A stretch of DNA of 64,000 bases from Acanthamoeba castellanii str. Neff (lineage: Eukaryota; Discosea; Longamoebia; Acanthamoebidae): NCBI RefSeq assembly GCF_000313135.1, contig NW_004457554.1, positions 459,329 to 523,328 on the forward strand, read 5' to 3'. The notes below the pieces were generated by a model. That model was not told the DNA's origin. It was given only the letters and a program-made list of their open reading frames with translations, and did no database searches. How positions within the stretch are numbered: position 1 is the stretch's first letter; each line of letters begins with the position of its first letter. Shown one piece after another: positions 24,561 to 34,859 of the stretch. Both the position numbers and the translations under genes were made by a program.

Positions 24561-25595
24561 GTGGCCACCAACACAACACCCGCTTCCGTATCCATTCGAA
24601 TCCCGATCCCGAAGGAGTGCGGGCGTGAACGACGGCGACTTGAAGGAGTAGAAGAACTACAGAAAAGGGGAAGAGGGAAGATGAGGGCCGTCCGTGGGCT
24701 GCCTGGCTTCCGCCATTTCTTCGGATCGAGGCGAGGCGGTGGCCATGGAGCTGGCATCACATCCGACAGGAAGGATGGACCCATAGGCGAGATGTCGGAC
24801 GATGAGGCCAGCTCGGCGGCTGCTACACATGGCAAGAAGCTCGTGGGCGACATGGAAGATGAGATGGATATAGACAACGAATGCTGCATCTGCCTCATCG
24901 ACATGGAGGAACGCAAGTTCAGGGGCAAGATGGATTGCTGCGATCACGTGGTGTGCTGGTGCTGCATCCAGGAATGGGCTCAGACAAGTCGTAGCTGCCC
25001 CATCTGCCAAAGGAGCTACAACAAATGCAAAAAGACTACACCAAAAGCCAAGAAGGTATATCCTCCATCTCCTTTTCCCACCTACGTTCCTCATCTCTTA
25101 GAATGTCTTGTCTGGTCTCATTTCAAATTCCCTTAACTCAATGCGCGTAGCGTAACATTGAATCGATCAACATCTCTATATTGCACGATATATAGATGTT
25201 GTCGCCCTTTTGGATCGACTTGGGAATGCTGTGTGTGTTATGTGGCAGACTCTTCTCACCATTCTCTCCCATCCATCCATCCATCAATCCTCCATCCAGG
25301 GTCGAAAGCACACGAAACCGAACAAGGGGAAGAAGCAGCGCAGCCTGTGGGAGAAGGTGGGCGGGGGCATCCTCGGGCGGCGACTCCGCAGCGCGCGGTC
25401 ATCGCCAGCACAGCCGCAGCAGCCCCCCAACCTCGCCGCGCAGTCGTCGTGGGGCGACATGGGTGACGAGGAGGCCGACGTCGACGTCGACGCGGGCGAG
25501 GAGGAGGTCGTCGTCTTCCCCATGCGCGACTCTCGAGGAGACGACGACGTTGGCGTCGTCGCTGTCGATGGCGCCGCCGCCGCGGCCGACGCCGA

Positions 25596-25632
<37 letters not shown>

Positions 25633-26232
25633 GACAGCGACAGCCGCGGAAGCAGGAGGAGCAACGAGGAGGAGGCGAACGAGGAAGGAAACGACATGAT
25701 CATCGTCAACATCATCAACGACGACGACAGCCCAGGAGAACAAGCCGAGGAGGAGGAAGAAAACGAGGAGGAGCAGGAAGAGGTGGCGGTGGAGGCAAGC
25801 CGTGTCGATGAGGCGGTGGCCGTGGCGGTGGGCCAGGCTGGCATCTCGTCGTCGCCGTCGCTGCTGTCGTCAGTGTCGCCGTTGTCGTCGCTGTCGACGT
25901 TGTCGTTGTCTACGTCTTCGGTGTCGACAAGAGACGTGTCTGACGAGGAGACGCATGCGGACAACAACAACAACGAGGAGGAGGAGGAGGAGGAGGCGAC
26001 GACGACGTCGGGAAACAATTTTATTGCCGAGGGCGCCGACTGGAAGGACAAGGGCAAGGAGCTCGAAGAGGAGGAGGAAGAAGAAGATGATGAAGAGGAG
26101 GAGGAGGAGGAGGAGGACAGGGACAAGGAGGAGGAAGAGTGGGAGCGGAAGGATAGTGAGTCGGACGACAGCGATGACGACGACAGCGACGAAGACGAAG
26201 ACGATGCGAACGGACCACTGGACTCCTGCTAG
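24561..26232 (+). CDS. RING-finger protein with long acidic/serine tail
   Basis: Two exons, 24561-25055 and 25300-26232, join in phase 0 through an intron that starts GTATAT. The RING domain reads CCICLIDMEE, CCDHVVCWCCIQEW and CPICQRSYNKC, close to the PHD-and-RING (PHRF1-type) spacing, so this is likely an E3 ubiquitin ligase. A basic stretch (KHTKPNKGKKQRS) follows, then several hundred residues of Glu, Asp and Ser with poly-Ser and poly-Glu runs that are probably disordered. The start is uncertain: 24561 is the first ATG of the open frame, 24681 is an alternative. The partner or substrate cannot be told from the sequence. Confidence 0.82.
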
Positions 26233-26663
26233 GAGGAGGAGAAGAAGAAGAGCTCAGGACCCCTTCTCGGCAGCTCCCGCATCACATCGCATCGCATTCC
26301 ACTCAACTCTCGGCTCGGCTCGGCTCAGCTCAGCTCCACCCCTCAACAGCCCGATCTCGCAGGCCCGGATCGTCACCCTGGCGCACGCCGCCGCTTCCGC
26401 CAGCCCTGAGGGATCGTTTCGTTCTCGTTCTCGTTCTCTCGCTTTCTTGTTTTTGTACATTTCTGTCTATTCCCCCCTTGTTGTGTTTGCATTCTCTCCT
26501 CTCCACTTCTCTTCTATTCTATTCTTGTGTACACTTATCTTTTCCTCTGCCAAACAAACATATCTGGGTTCTTGAAGACCTCAATAAAAGAATGTTGAGT
26601 TGATATTTGATTAGTTGACATTAATCCATTTTTTGCTAAACAACGACGAGAGAGGACTACACC
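26233..26663. other. Intergenic region between RING and small F-box genes
   Basis: This holds the 3' flank of the RING gene with a pyrimidine-rich stretch (26420-26560) and an AATAAA at 26583-26588, then the upstream region of the F-box gene. I see no other gene. Confidence 0.5.
26583..26588 (+). terminator. Possible polyadenylation signal of the RING gene
   Basis: AATAAA lies about 350 bp after the stop codon at 26232, after a T-rich stretch. It is the only good match in this intergenic region, but the distance makes it uncertain. Confidence 0.35.
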
Positions 26664-27194
26664 ATGAACGTGGAGGATCTGCCAGAGGAGATGCTGCAGC
26701 AGGTGTTTCTAGCACTGGGTCAGCCGTCCCACCTGCCCACGGTCGCCCTCGTGTGTAGGTGCGAGACCCCCCTCTTTACACGTGAGAGGAGGCAGTGCAA
26801 GTTTGTTGACTTGCCAGGGGGGGGGGCAAACGTAGGCGGGTTAGCGTGAGCGTTGACTACTCGGTCCAGCGGCTGTGGTGGGGCCACCACCCCATCCGGC
26901 TCCACCGGCCTCTGCGTCATCGTTGCCGCACGGCCCTGGCCTGCGGGCTCACCCACGACGTGGCGGCCCTCTTTGGCGACCACCTGGTGCGTTTGGTGGT
27001 CGTACCACCTTTGGTGTCGCCACCAGCATTACGACGCTGCTCACCAACATGCACACACCTGCGCCGTGTCGTGTCGTGGGTGCCCACAACAGATTCACAT
27101 CCCTGCCCCCGTCCAGATGACACACAGCCGAGTCGACTCCTACGAGCGTCCGCCGACGCCCTACTTCACGTGCCTGACCGGCGTCTACACGTGA
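26664..27194 (+). CDS. Small F-box protein
   Basis: The first exon (start 26664) gives an F-box: NVEDLPEEMLQQVFLALGQ followed by LPTVALVCR, ending at a GTGCGAG donor. A second exon begins after an AG near 26840 and a last one gives MTHSRVDSYERPPTPYF with TGA at 27192-27194. The frame of the middle exon is unsure because all three frames are open. In any version the protein is short (about 130-170 aa) and shows no substrate-binding repeats. It would act as an SCF adaptor; the substrate is unknown. Confidence is good for the F-box and low for the remainder. Confidence 0.6.
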
Positions 27195-27292
27195 CCAACG
27201 CTCCATCGCAGACTCTGTTGTGTTGTGTTGTGTGCGTCTCGACGGCAAGCAAGACAACAATAGGTACATTGGCCGACGAACCGCAGCTACAC

Positions 27293-29478
27293 TCATTGCG
27301 CGGGCGTGGCATCGGTCGATGCGTCGTCGCTGCCGGTGGTGGTACTGGTCGCGTCGTTGGCGGCCGGTGCGGCGGCGGTCTGATCCTCCGCGGGCGCGCG
27401 GGCGCGATGGCGAGGGCTTCCACGCCTGGGCAAAGAACGAAAAGAAAACGAAAGAGAAAGGCTGAGAGTCAGGGCGAGTCCCAGGTGACACTGCGAGGCG
27501 AGGGTACCGCTGGCCAGCTGGGAGACCTCCGCCTCGGCATTCGCGGCGTTGGCGTCGACATTCGCGGCGTTGGGGGTCGGCGGCGGCGGAGCCACGGGGG
27601 CCGCGCCCTTGGCGGTCTTCTTGCCCTTACCCTGCACACGCGCACCCGATGAGACGCAGCGGTCGGGCGAAGAACGAATGCTCTCTCGTGCCACAGCGAA
27701 ACCACGAAACGCACCTTCTCCGCCTCGCCCTCGTCATCGCTGTCGTCGTCGTCATCGTCATCATCGCTGTCATCGTCGTCGCTGGACGACGAGTCCTTGC
27801 CCTCGACCATGGGCGGCACCTCGCGCTCTTCGCCCGGCTGCATGGGCAACAGCTCGTAGGGCGCCCCGGGCAGCGGGAAGTAGAGCGGAATCAGCTGCTC
27901 ATAGCACAGACGCTCCTGCACACGACACGCACGACACACACGGCACACACGACAGACAGTGAGTCAACCATGGAGGAAAGGCGCGAGCTTCAACACCACC
28001 ACCACCAACAACAGCGAACCTTGTCCAGGAAGACGCAGAAGATGATGCTGTCGAACTTGGTCCGGTTGTCGCCCTCCTCGAGCCAGCGGCGCACCGTCTT
28101 GAGCGCGATGTGCGACGCCTCGTAGAGCGGATACCCGTAGATGCCCGTCGAGATACCGCAAAACGCCTTGTTAAGGTGGCGCATGACGCAGGCGTGAGTG
28201 CCACGACACGACACGCAACACGACACGACACGCGCGGCGGGAGGAGCGGCGTACGAGGGACCGGGCGCCGTTGGCGACGGCCACGCGGAGGCAGTTGAGG
28301 TAGCAGCTGCGGAGGGCGACGGGGTGCTCGCCGATGGGACCCACCGTGTGGATCACATACTTGGCCGGCAGCGAGTAGCCCCGCGTGATCTTGCAGTGGC
28401 CCGTCGCACACCCTATCGTAGCAGCAAGCACACGCACATGATGAGCACGTGTGTGTCGTGCGTGTCGTGTCGTGTGTGTGTCGTGTGTTGTGTGCTGTGT
28501 CTCACACTCACCGTTGAGCTGCTTGCACTCGTTGTAGAGGTCGTCGCCGGCAGCCCTGTGGATGGCGCCGTCGATGCCGCCACCGCCGAGCATCGATCTG
28601 GCCCGCGCGCGATGATGGGTAAGACACAGGGCAAGTCAGTGGTGGGTGGGTAGTGTGGCGTACCGGTTGGCGGCGTTGACGATGGCGTCGATCTCCAGGT
28701 GGGTGATGTCGCCGCGCCACATGGTCACGATCCGGTTGATCTCCTCGTCCGGCGCAAAGTGGGCCGTCGGCGGCGGCGCCTGCTCCTCCACCTCCTCGTC
28801 CGCGTCCGGGTCCGGCAGCTCGGCGAAGACCGGCTCCTCTTCGGACGACGACAGCTCCGACTCCTCATCGGACGACGTCACGTCCTCATCATCATCGTCG
28901 TCGTCGTCTACATCATCGTCATCATCATCACTGTCCTCCTTCTTCTCTTCTTCTACAGTCTCCTCTTCCGCCTTCTTCTCCACCACTTCTCCTTCTTGTT
29001 GTTGTTCTACGTTTTTCTCATCTTCTACTTTTTCTTGTTCTACTTGCTGCTGCTTCGAGGCCTCACCTTCTTCTTCTTCTACGTTCTTCTTGTTCGCTTC
29101 ATCTTCTTGCTTCTGCTGCTTCTCCTCCAGCTTGGCCTGGCGCCTGGCCTGGCGTGCGGCCTTGCGTTCGCGGGCAGCCTCGAGGCGCTGGCGCTTGGCC
29201 TCGTGTTGGGCGCATCGACGACGGTAGGCCTCGCGCTGCTGGGCGATCCATCGATGGGCGGCCTCGATTTTCTCGCGGCGCTCCTGGCGGAGGCGCTGGG
29301 CGATGCCCTGACGATAGATGGGCCAGCTGGGGATGTCCTCGAGGGTCACGAACCGGTCGCGGCAGCGGTAGCGTCGGCGGCGCTCGTCAATCGATTTGGC
29401 CTCCTCATTGGCCCACATCTGCTCGCGCGGCACGAGCGGCTCGCGACGCGTCCAGTACGAGTAGCCGTGAATGCTCAT
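27293..29478 (-). CDS. Macro-domain protein with long charged N-terminal and acidic C-terminal regions
   Basis: The first exon (start 29478) holds a basic helical part ([18 protein letters not shown]) and acidic tracts with poly-Asp and poly-Glu. The macro domain follows across four exons: [82 protein letters not shown]. The NAAN and [10 protein letters not shown] motifs that line the ADP-ribose pocket are intact, as in MacroD/GDAP2-type hydrolases, so removal of mono-ADP-ribose from proteins or O-acetyl-ADP-ribose is likely. The C-terminus has a second poly-Asp/Ser tract and a Pro/Ala/Thr-rich end (TAG region at 27293). The acidic extensions suggest nuclear or chromatin contacts, which is an inference. 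Confidence 0.9.
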
Positions 29479-29890
29479 CTTGTCTTTGTCTCTCTTCAGG
29501 CGAATAAAATAATCGAACTCGAATTCGATAAAGTTTCGATTCTACTCGCACGTAACGACACAAAAATAAGGATAAATAAGAGCTACTAGGGAAAACATCA
29601 CAAACAAATAAGTGCAAGAACGTGCAAGGTACCTTTGTGCACGAGGATGACAAAAGATCTGCAGCCGGAAGTGATCGGTTGTCGATTGAACGCTTTGTTC
29701 ACTTTTATTGAGTTCGGTGAATCCAACTTTTAGGCCGAATTCCAGGCGTGCCGCGAAACATTTCCCTTTCCTTTTCCTGTCATCCATTTTCCTTTTGGTA
29801 AAAGAAAAGATGATAACTTTCAATATTACATTTTAAAAGTGTTACCACCCAACAACAGTGACACCCACCTGCGAACCAACATCTACATAG
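29479..29890. other. Divergent intergenic region, macro (-) and F-box/Kelch (+)
   Basis: An AT-rich 412-bp region. A TTTTAAAAG core about 60 bp before the F-box/Kelch start (near 29831) could be its TATA element. I see no gene within it. Confidence 0.4.
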
Positions 29891-31864
29891 ATGGATGACC
29901 CGAAACTACAAAATAAACCACACCTCCCACAACAACAGCTTATGGACCTGCCGCACGAGGTGCTACTGAAACTCCTGGCGGCCCTCCCCGTGGCTGACCT
30001 GGGGCGGGTCGAGCAAACCTGCCGCCTGCTCCGCGCCCTGAGCCACGAGAACCTCGTCTGGCGGGCCAAGGCCCGCGAGCGCTGGTCGTCGGCGCCCCCC
30101 TCCGCCTCCGCCGCCACCGGTGTCGTCGGGGCCTTTCGGCGGCCCGTCCACCACCTGCGGAGCTGGCGGCGCTACTTCCACTACAAGACCCTCCTACACT
30201 CTCCCGGTTCGTGTCGCACACACCACGCGCGTGTGTGTCGTGTGTTGCTGACGTCATGCGTGTGCGGTGCGTGTGCGGTGCAGGGGCGTTGGAGTGGCAC
30301 AAGATGGAGAGGGAGGAGGAGAGTGTGCAGGCGCGATGCGCGCACACGGGCTGCGTGGTGGGCGATCGGGTGTACTTTATCGGCGGGCAGGACAGCCGCG
30401 ACCGCCGTCTGGGCGAGATCCACTGCTACGATCCACGTACTCTCTCGAATCCCGCACACGCTCCTCCACACACACACCACACCACACACCAACACACAAC
30501 ACACAAACACACACACACACACGCAACACACAACACACAAAAGCACTCACACTATGGCACACGCATGGCCGCACACACACGCATGGCCGCACGTACAGGG
30601 CACAACAAGTGGGAAGCGCTGGAGGTGCCGCAGGTGCCCAACTTTGCGCGCCACCAGGCGGTGGCTGTCGACGATCGGATCTTCTGCTTCGGCGGCTACG
30701 ACCTCGAGCGCTTCTACGAACTCGCCATGTTCGTCCCCGGTAACGTCACCCTATTATTTATTGATTGATTTATTTCAATGATTTAATCGTTTGATTTCTT
30801 TTATTATAATCAATTGGATTTGTTATTCATTTTAATAAATACGACGTAGCGACGGGGAGCTGGACGTATCCGGAGGTGACGGGCGACCGGCCGCCGCCTC
30901 GGTCGAACCACGCGAGCGCGGTGATCGGCACCCGGTTCTACATTTTCGGCGGATCCGTAGGCGACAACGTCAACCGCTACGAGACCGTCAACGACTTTTA
31001 CTGCTGCGATGTCGGTACCGCACGCACACACCGCACACACCACCGCACACGCACACACCAGTGGTCAGTGGTTGATGGGTGCAATTCCTCTGCGCAGCCA
31101 CGTTTCGGTGGACCAAGCTCGAGGCCAAGAACGCGCCGTCGAATCGGGTGGGCCACAAGATGATCGCCGTGTGCGGCAAGATCTACCTCTTCGGCGGCGG
31201 CGTGTGGTCGTCGCAGCACGGGTGGACCGAGCAGTACAATGAAACCTGGCTCTACAGCCCTGGTACCGCACACACGCACGCACGCACGCACACGTGCACC
31301 ACCGCACACACCGCACACGCACGCGCTGAAACGGGTGTGTGTCGTGTGCGAGCGCACAGAGGAGAACGAGTGGACGGAGGTGAAGGTGGCGGTGCGGCCG
31401 CCCGTGTGCACGTACACCTACATCTTCTCGTTCGGGACGCACATCGCCGTCTACGGCGGAGCGAGCATCACCGGCCACAGCGTGCAGAAGGAGCTCTGGC
31501 TCTTTGACACCATCGCCCAAACGTACGGACCTGCACGACACAACACACACCCAACACGCACGACACACACCCGCGACACAACACGCACGACACCCGCGAC
31601 ACAACACGACACGCGCAGAAAACTAAGGTTCGAGCCTGGCCTGTACGCCACAGGTGGGACAAGATGGAGGTGGCGGGGGAGGAGGAGCCGTCGTCGCGGA
31701 GCATGGGCAGTTCGGACCGGGTCGGGAACAGCGTGTTCTTCTGGGGCGGCTACAGCGGGGGCGTGCTCCCCTTCGCCAACGACTTCTACCGCCTCGACAT
31801 CTCCCGCGCCATCGACCTCGCCCAGCCGCTCTTCCGCGACACCGACCACCACGGAAGCCCGTGA
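29891..31864 (+). CDS. F-box/Kelch-repeat protein
   Basis: The start at 29891 leads to an F-box (LMDLPHEVLLKLLAALPV, TCRLLRALS, NLVWRAKARERW). At least five Kelch blades follow, each on its own exon: VVGDRVYFIGGQDS, VDDRIFCFGGYDL, VIGTRFYIFGGS, VCGKIYLFGGGVW, FGTHIAVYGGASI and RVGNSVFFWGGYSG, with the usual Gly-Gly and downstream Trp (WTKLE, WTEVK). The frame ends DTDHHGSP and stop at 31862-31864. The layout is an SCF substrate receptor with a beta-propeller. Six introns, several with CA-rich repeats, separate the blades, so the propeller seems to have grown exon by exon. Confidence 0.92.
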
Positions 31865-32268
31865 ACGCTCGCGACAAAAATATACACAAAAATATATTCT
31901 ACATTTGGCGAGAGCTCGACCATCACAGCCTGTAGCACTCCAGCAACTTGCTGCGTTGGGCGGGCTTTTGATGGGTGGCACAGATGAACATTGTGGGGAA
32001 TGTAGCCATGTTTGTTGAGATGTGAGTGTGTATGTACACCGGGGTGTCTTGCTTCAAAAAAAGATGACAAAATATGAACAAAAAGAGAGATCGCGGAGGG
32101 GAGAGAGTGTCTCGTCCCTGCTGCCTGCGTGGTGGAGATCCGCTTGAGCAAGGGAATAAAAAAACTAAAGCGAACAGAGAAGAGAATAATCACAAAATAA
32201 TAAACAACATAAATAAATCAAATAAAAAACTAAAAAAAGGGGGCTGTGCAGTGGCGGGAGTCGGCTGC
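31865..32268. other. Convergent intergenic region, F-box/Kelch (+) and glycosidase-like (-)
   Basis: This holds the 3' flanks of two convergent genes; it is AT-rich around 31875-31905 and 32150-32240. I see no coding frame with support. Confidence 0.45.
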
Positions 32269-32444
32269 TCACAGGAGCGAGAGGAAGAAGGTCTCGATCT
32301 TGTAGAAGGAGTAGCACGTGAGGAGGAAGAAGACGATGGTCAGGGTGAGGTGCTTGCCGTTCCACAACGACATGCCCATGCTCCTGTCCCCCGAGATCGC
32401 CACCCGCTGGAACGTCTCATCGCTCCACTTGCCTGCACGTGTGC

Positions 32445-32476
<32 letters not shown>

Positions 32477-34454
32477 GTGCGTGTGGTGTGTGTGGTGGTG
32501 TGGTGTGTGTGTGGTGTGCGTGTGCGCGTGAATATGCAGCGGAGGTGAATGGAAAGAACGGATGGCGGGGAATACCATAATAGAAGAGGGAGACGCTGGG
32601 GCAATCGTTGTCGGAAGCGGTGGCAAAGGCGCGCGAGAGGTAGTAGTCGACCATGGTGTCGTTCGGCTGCAGCGGCCACTCAGACACTGCGTAGTCGGAC
32701 GTCACACTGAACACCGGGATCACCTTGGCCTAGAACCATGATATTAATATATTAATATATTAGAAATAGAAGTATCTAATATTTTCTAAAGAATATATAA
32801 ATATAAATGCATGGCGCAAACATGCAACACAGCAGCACAAACCTTGGTGAGGTGGTTGGCGTAGAAGATGGTCTGGTTCACCCAATCGTAGAAGTTGTCT
32901 GCTGTGGCCCAGTCTTGCCAGTAAACCTGTGCACACATCGTGAGTCGTGTGCGCGTGCGGCGTAGAAGGAAGTGGTGGGTACCATGGGCATGATCTTGAT
33001 CCAGTTGTCGGTGTACTGCGAGTAGTCGTTGCCCGACTGCGTGTTGCCGTAGTAGCCGTCGGCGCTGGCGGCGAAGGGCAGGACGTAGGCGCCCACGTCG
33101 AGGCTGGAGTCGATGTCCGACACCGTCTTGACCACCTCCTTCAGGAACGACGTGATTTGCGCCGCCCGGAAGTCCACCTGCACACACCACCGCACACGCA
33201 CACGCACCACCGCACGCACGCACCACCGCACACGCATACAACGTAAGACGAGAGCGTGTCGGTGAGTGTGGGGGGGGGCGAGTTTGAGGGAAAGGCCGTA
33301 CCCACTTGTCCCAGTTGGTGTAGTCTGAGTCGGACTGGATGGTGTTGGGGTCGACGCCGAATTCGCTCTTGAACACGCCGCGCGTGTAGTTGCTCAGGTC
33401 CGAGAAGTCGGAATCGAAACGAATAACTGGTTACGTCGAACGAAAAGAAGGCGAAGGCGAGGGAGGAGGTGGTGAGCTGATGATCAGATGATTCACTTCA
33501 CAGTGAATCATTGGCGGCGGCGGCGGCGGCGTGCGTACAATCCAGGCGAACGCCGTCAAAGTCGAACTTGTTCAGCACTTCGCTTATGAGGTCCTGCTCG
33601 TGCGCTCGCACCGCGGGGTTGACCGGGCTCACAAACTGGTAGTGCGCGTGCGTGTGCGGTCAGCGAAAAGGGAGTGGGAGAGGCATGCAGCCACGCACGC
33701 AGCACGCGCGTGCAAACAGACACGCCATCTTGATCAAGAAGACGGAGGTCGTACGAGCTGGCTCATCTCCAGGGCAGCGTTGCTGTTCTCCTTCTGCATC
33801 GTGGCCAGCTCGTAGTCCGCCCTGCGCAGGGAAAGCGCGAGCGTGAAAGCGTGTGCGGTGAGAACTCAGAGGGGGGGACTGCTAAAAGAAGCGAATGGGG
33901 GAGGCGGTACTGTGCGAGAACGGGGTCCTTGAACATGGGCAGCCAGGCATACACCTTCAGCCCGCTTTGGCTGCGGAGGCGACAAATCAGTAATTAATGG
34001 CCAAAGAGATTTCGGTTTTGGCATGTCCGAGGGGGGGGGCGGTACTGTGCGGTGGAAAGGAGGTATTTGATGAGGGAGTCGTAATCGAGGCCGGCAGAGG
34101 CGTTGTATGATCGGGTGGAGGGCACGGTGCTGCCCGTGTAGTAGAGCAGCCCCGACTCATCGTCCTTCATAAGCACCGAAATGCCTTTACACCATTATCG
34201 AACAAAATCAATTAATTCTATTTCTAATTGAAATGGCGAAAAGAATAAGTACAAAAGAAAGTACCTTCAATGTGCGTTCGAAGAGCCTGAGAGATCATAA
34301 AGTCGATGTCGGCTTCGCTCTGAATGGCGTCACCCGTTCGCACGATCATCTCCAGGAATCGAACCGACGAGGCAGGGGTAATGAAAAAGGCCACGAGCGC
34401 CACCATCATGATGCAGCAGCAAAGTGCCGTTACGCCCGCACGACGCTGCCCCAT
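32269..34454 (-). CDS. Membrane-anchored glycosidase-like protein (GHL-type TIM barrel)
   Basis: The start at 34454 is followed by an N-terminal hydrophobic segment (ALCCCIMMVALVAFFITPA), a signal anchor or signal peptide. Later exons give barrel-like strands: GLKVYAWLPMFKDPV, FVSPVNPAVRAHEQDL, LNKFDFDGVRLDW, LDVGAYVLPFAASADGYYG, IMPM, KVIPVFSVTSDY and CPSVSLFYYG. The DFDGVRLDW strand is the place of the catalytic acidic residue in glycoside-hydrolase-like families such as GHL10/DUF187. The C-terminus has a second hydrophobic segment (LTIVFFLLTCYSFYKI). I infer a surface or lumenal enzyme acting on polysaccharide. The exact GH family is unsure. About ten introns interrupt it. Confidence 0.7.
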
Positions 34455-34859
34455 TTTCTATGTATGTTGGAGGCCTCCCCCCGTTCGATTAGGCGTTCGA
34501 TAGCAGAAGTTCGCGATCTGGCGCGCCAGCAATACAGTTGCCGTCGTGAAGAAATGTGCCGACCGGATATTTTGCTTTCTTTTTATATTTTGAACCGCAA
34601 AAACCAAAGAATTCAAAGCAGGCAGCCGAGGCATGCAAGGCATTCCTGTAGTTTTCTCCGTTCGGCTTTGCAGCTCGTTTGGGCGGCCAGTGGCGTTGTG
34701 TGGAAATTACACCCACCAACAAGAAGAAACGGTCCCTGCTGCATGGCCTACTGCAGGGTTGGCATTGAAGAAGAGGTGCACACCCTTCAATGTGAATGTC
34801 ACCCTTGCTAACAGCTCTCGACTTGTTCTGTTGTGACGTGAGCAGTTCGGCGATACCAA
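34455..34859. other. Divergent intergenic region, glycosidase-like (-) and NLR-like (+)
   Basis: A 405-bp shared upstream region. I see no strong TATA or recognisable regulatory element and no separate gene. Confidence 0.4.

Noticed and set aside
25284..26126. Poly-Ser frame on the minus strand opposite the RING gene
   Set aside because: Mirror of the acidic Glu/Asp codons in the real gene; no conserved domain.
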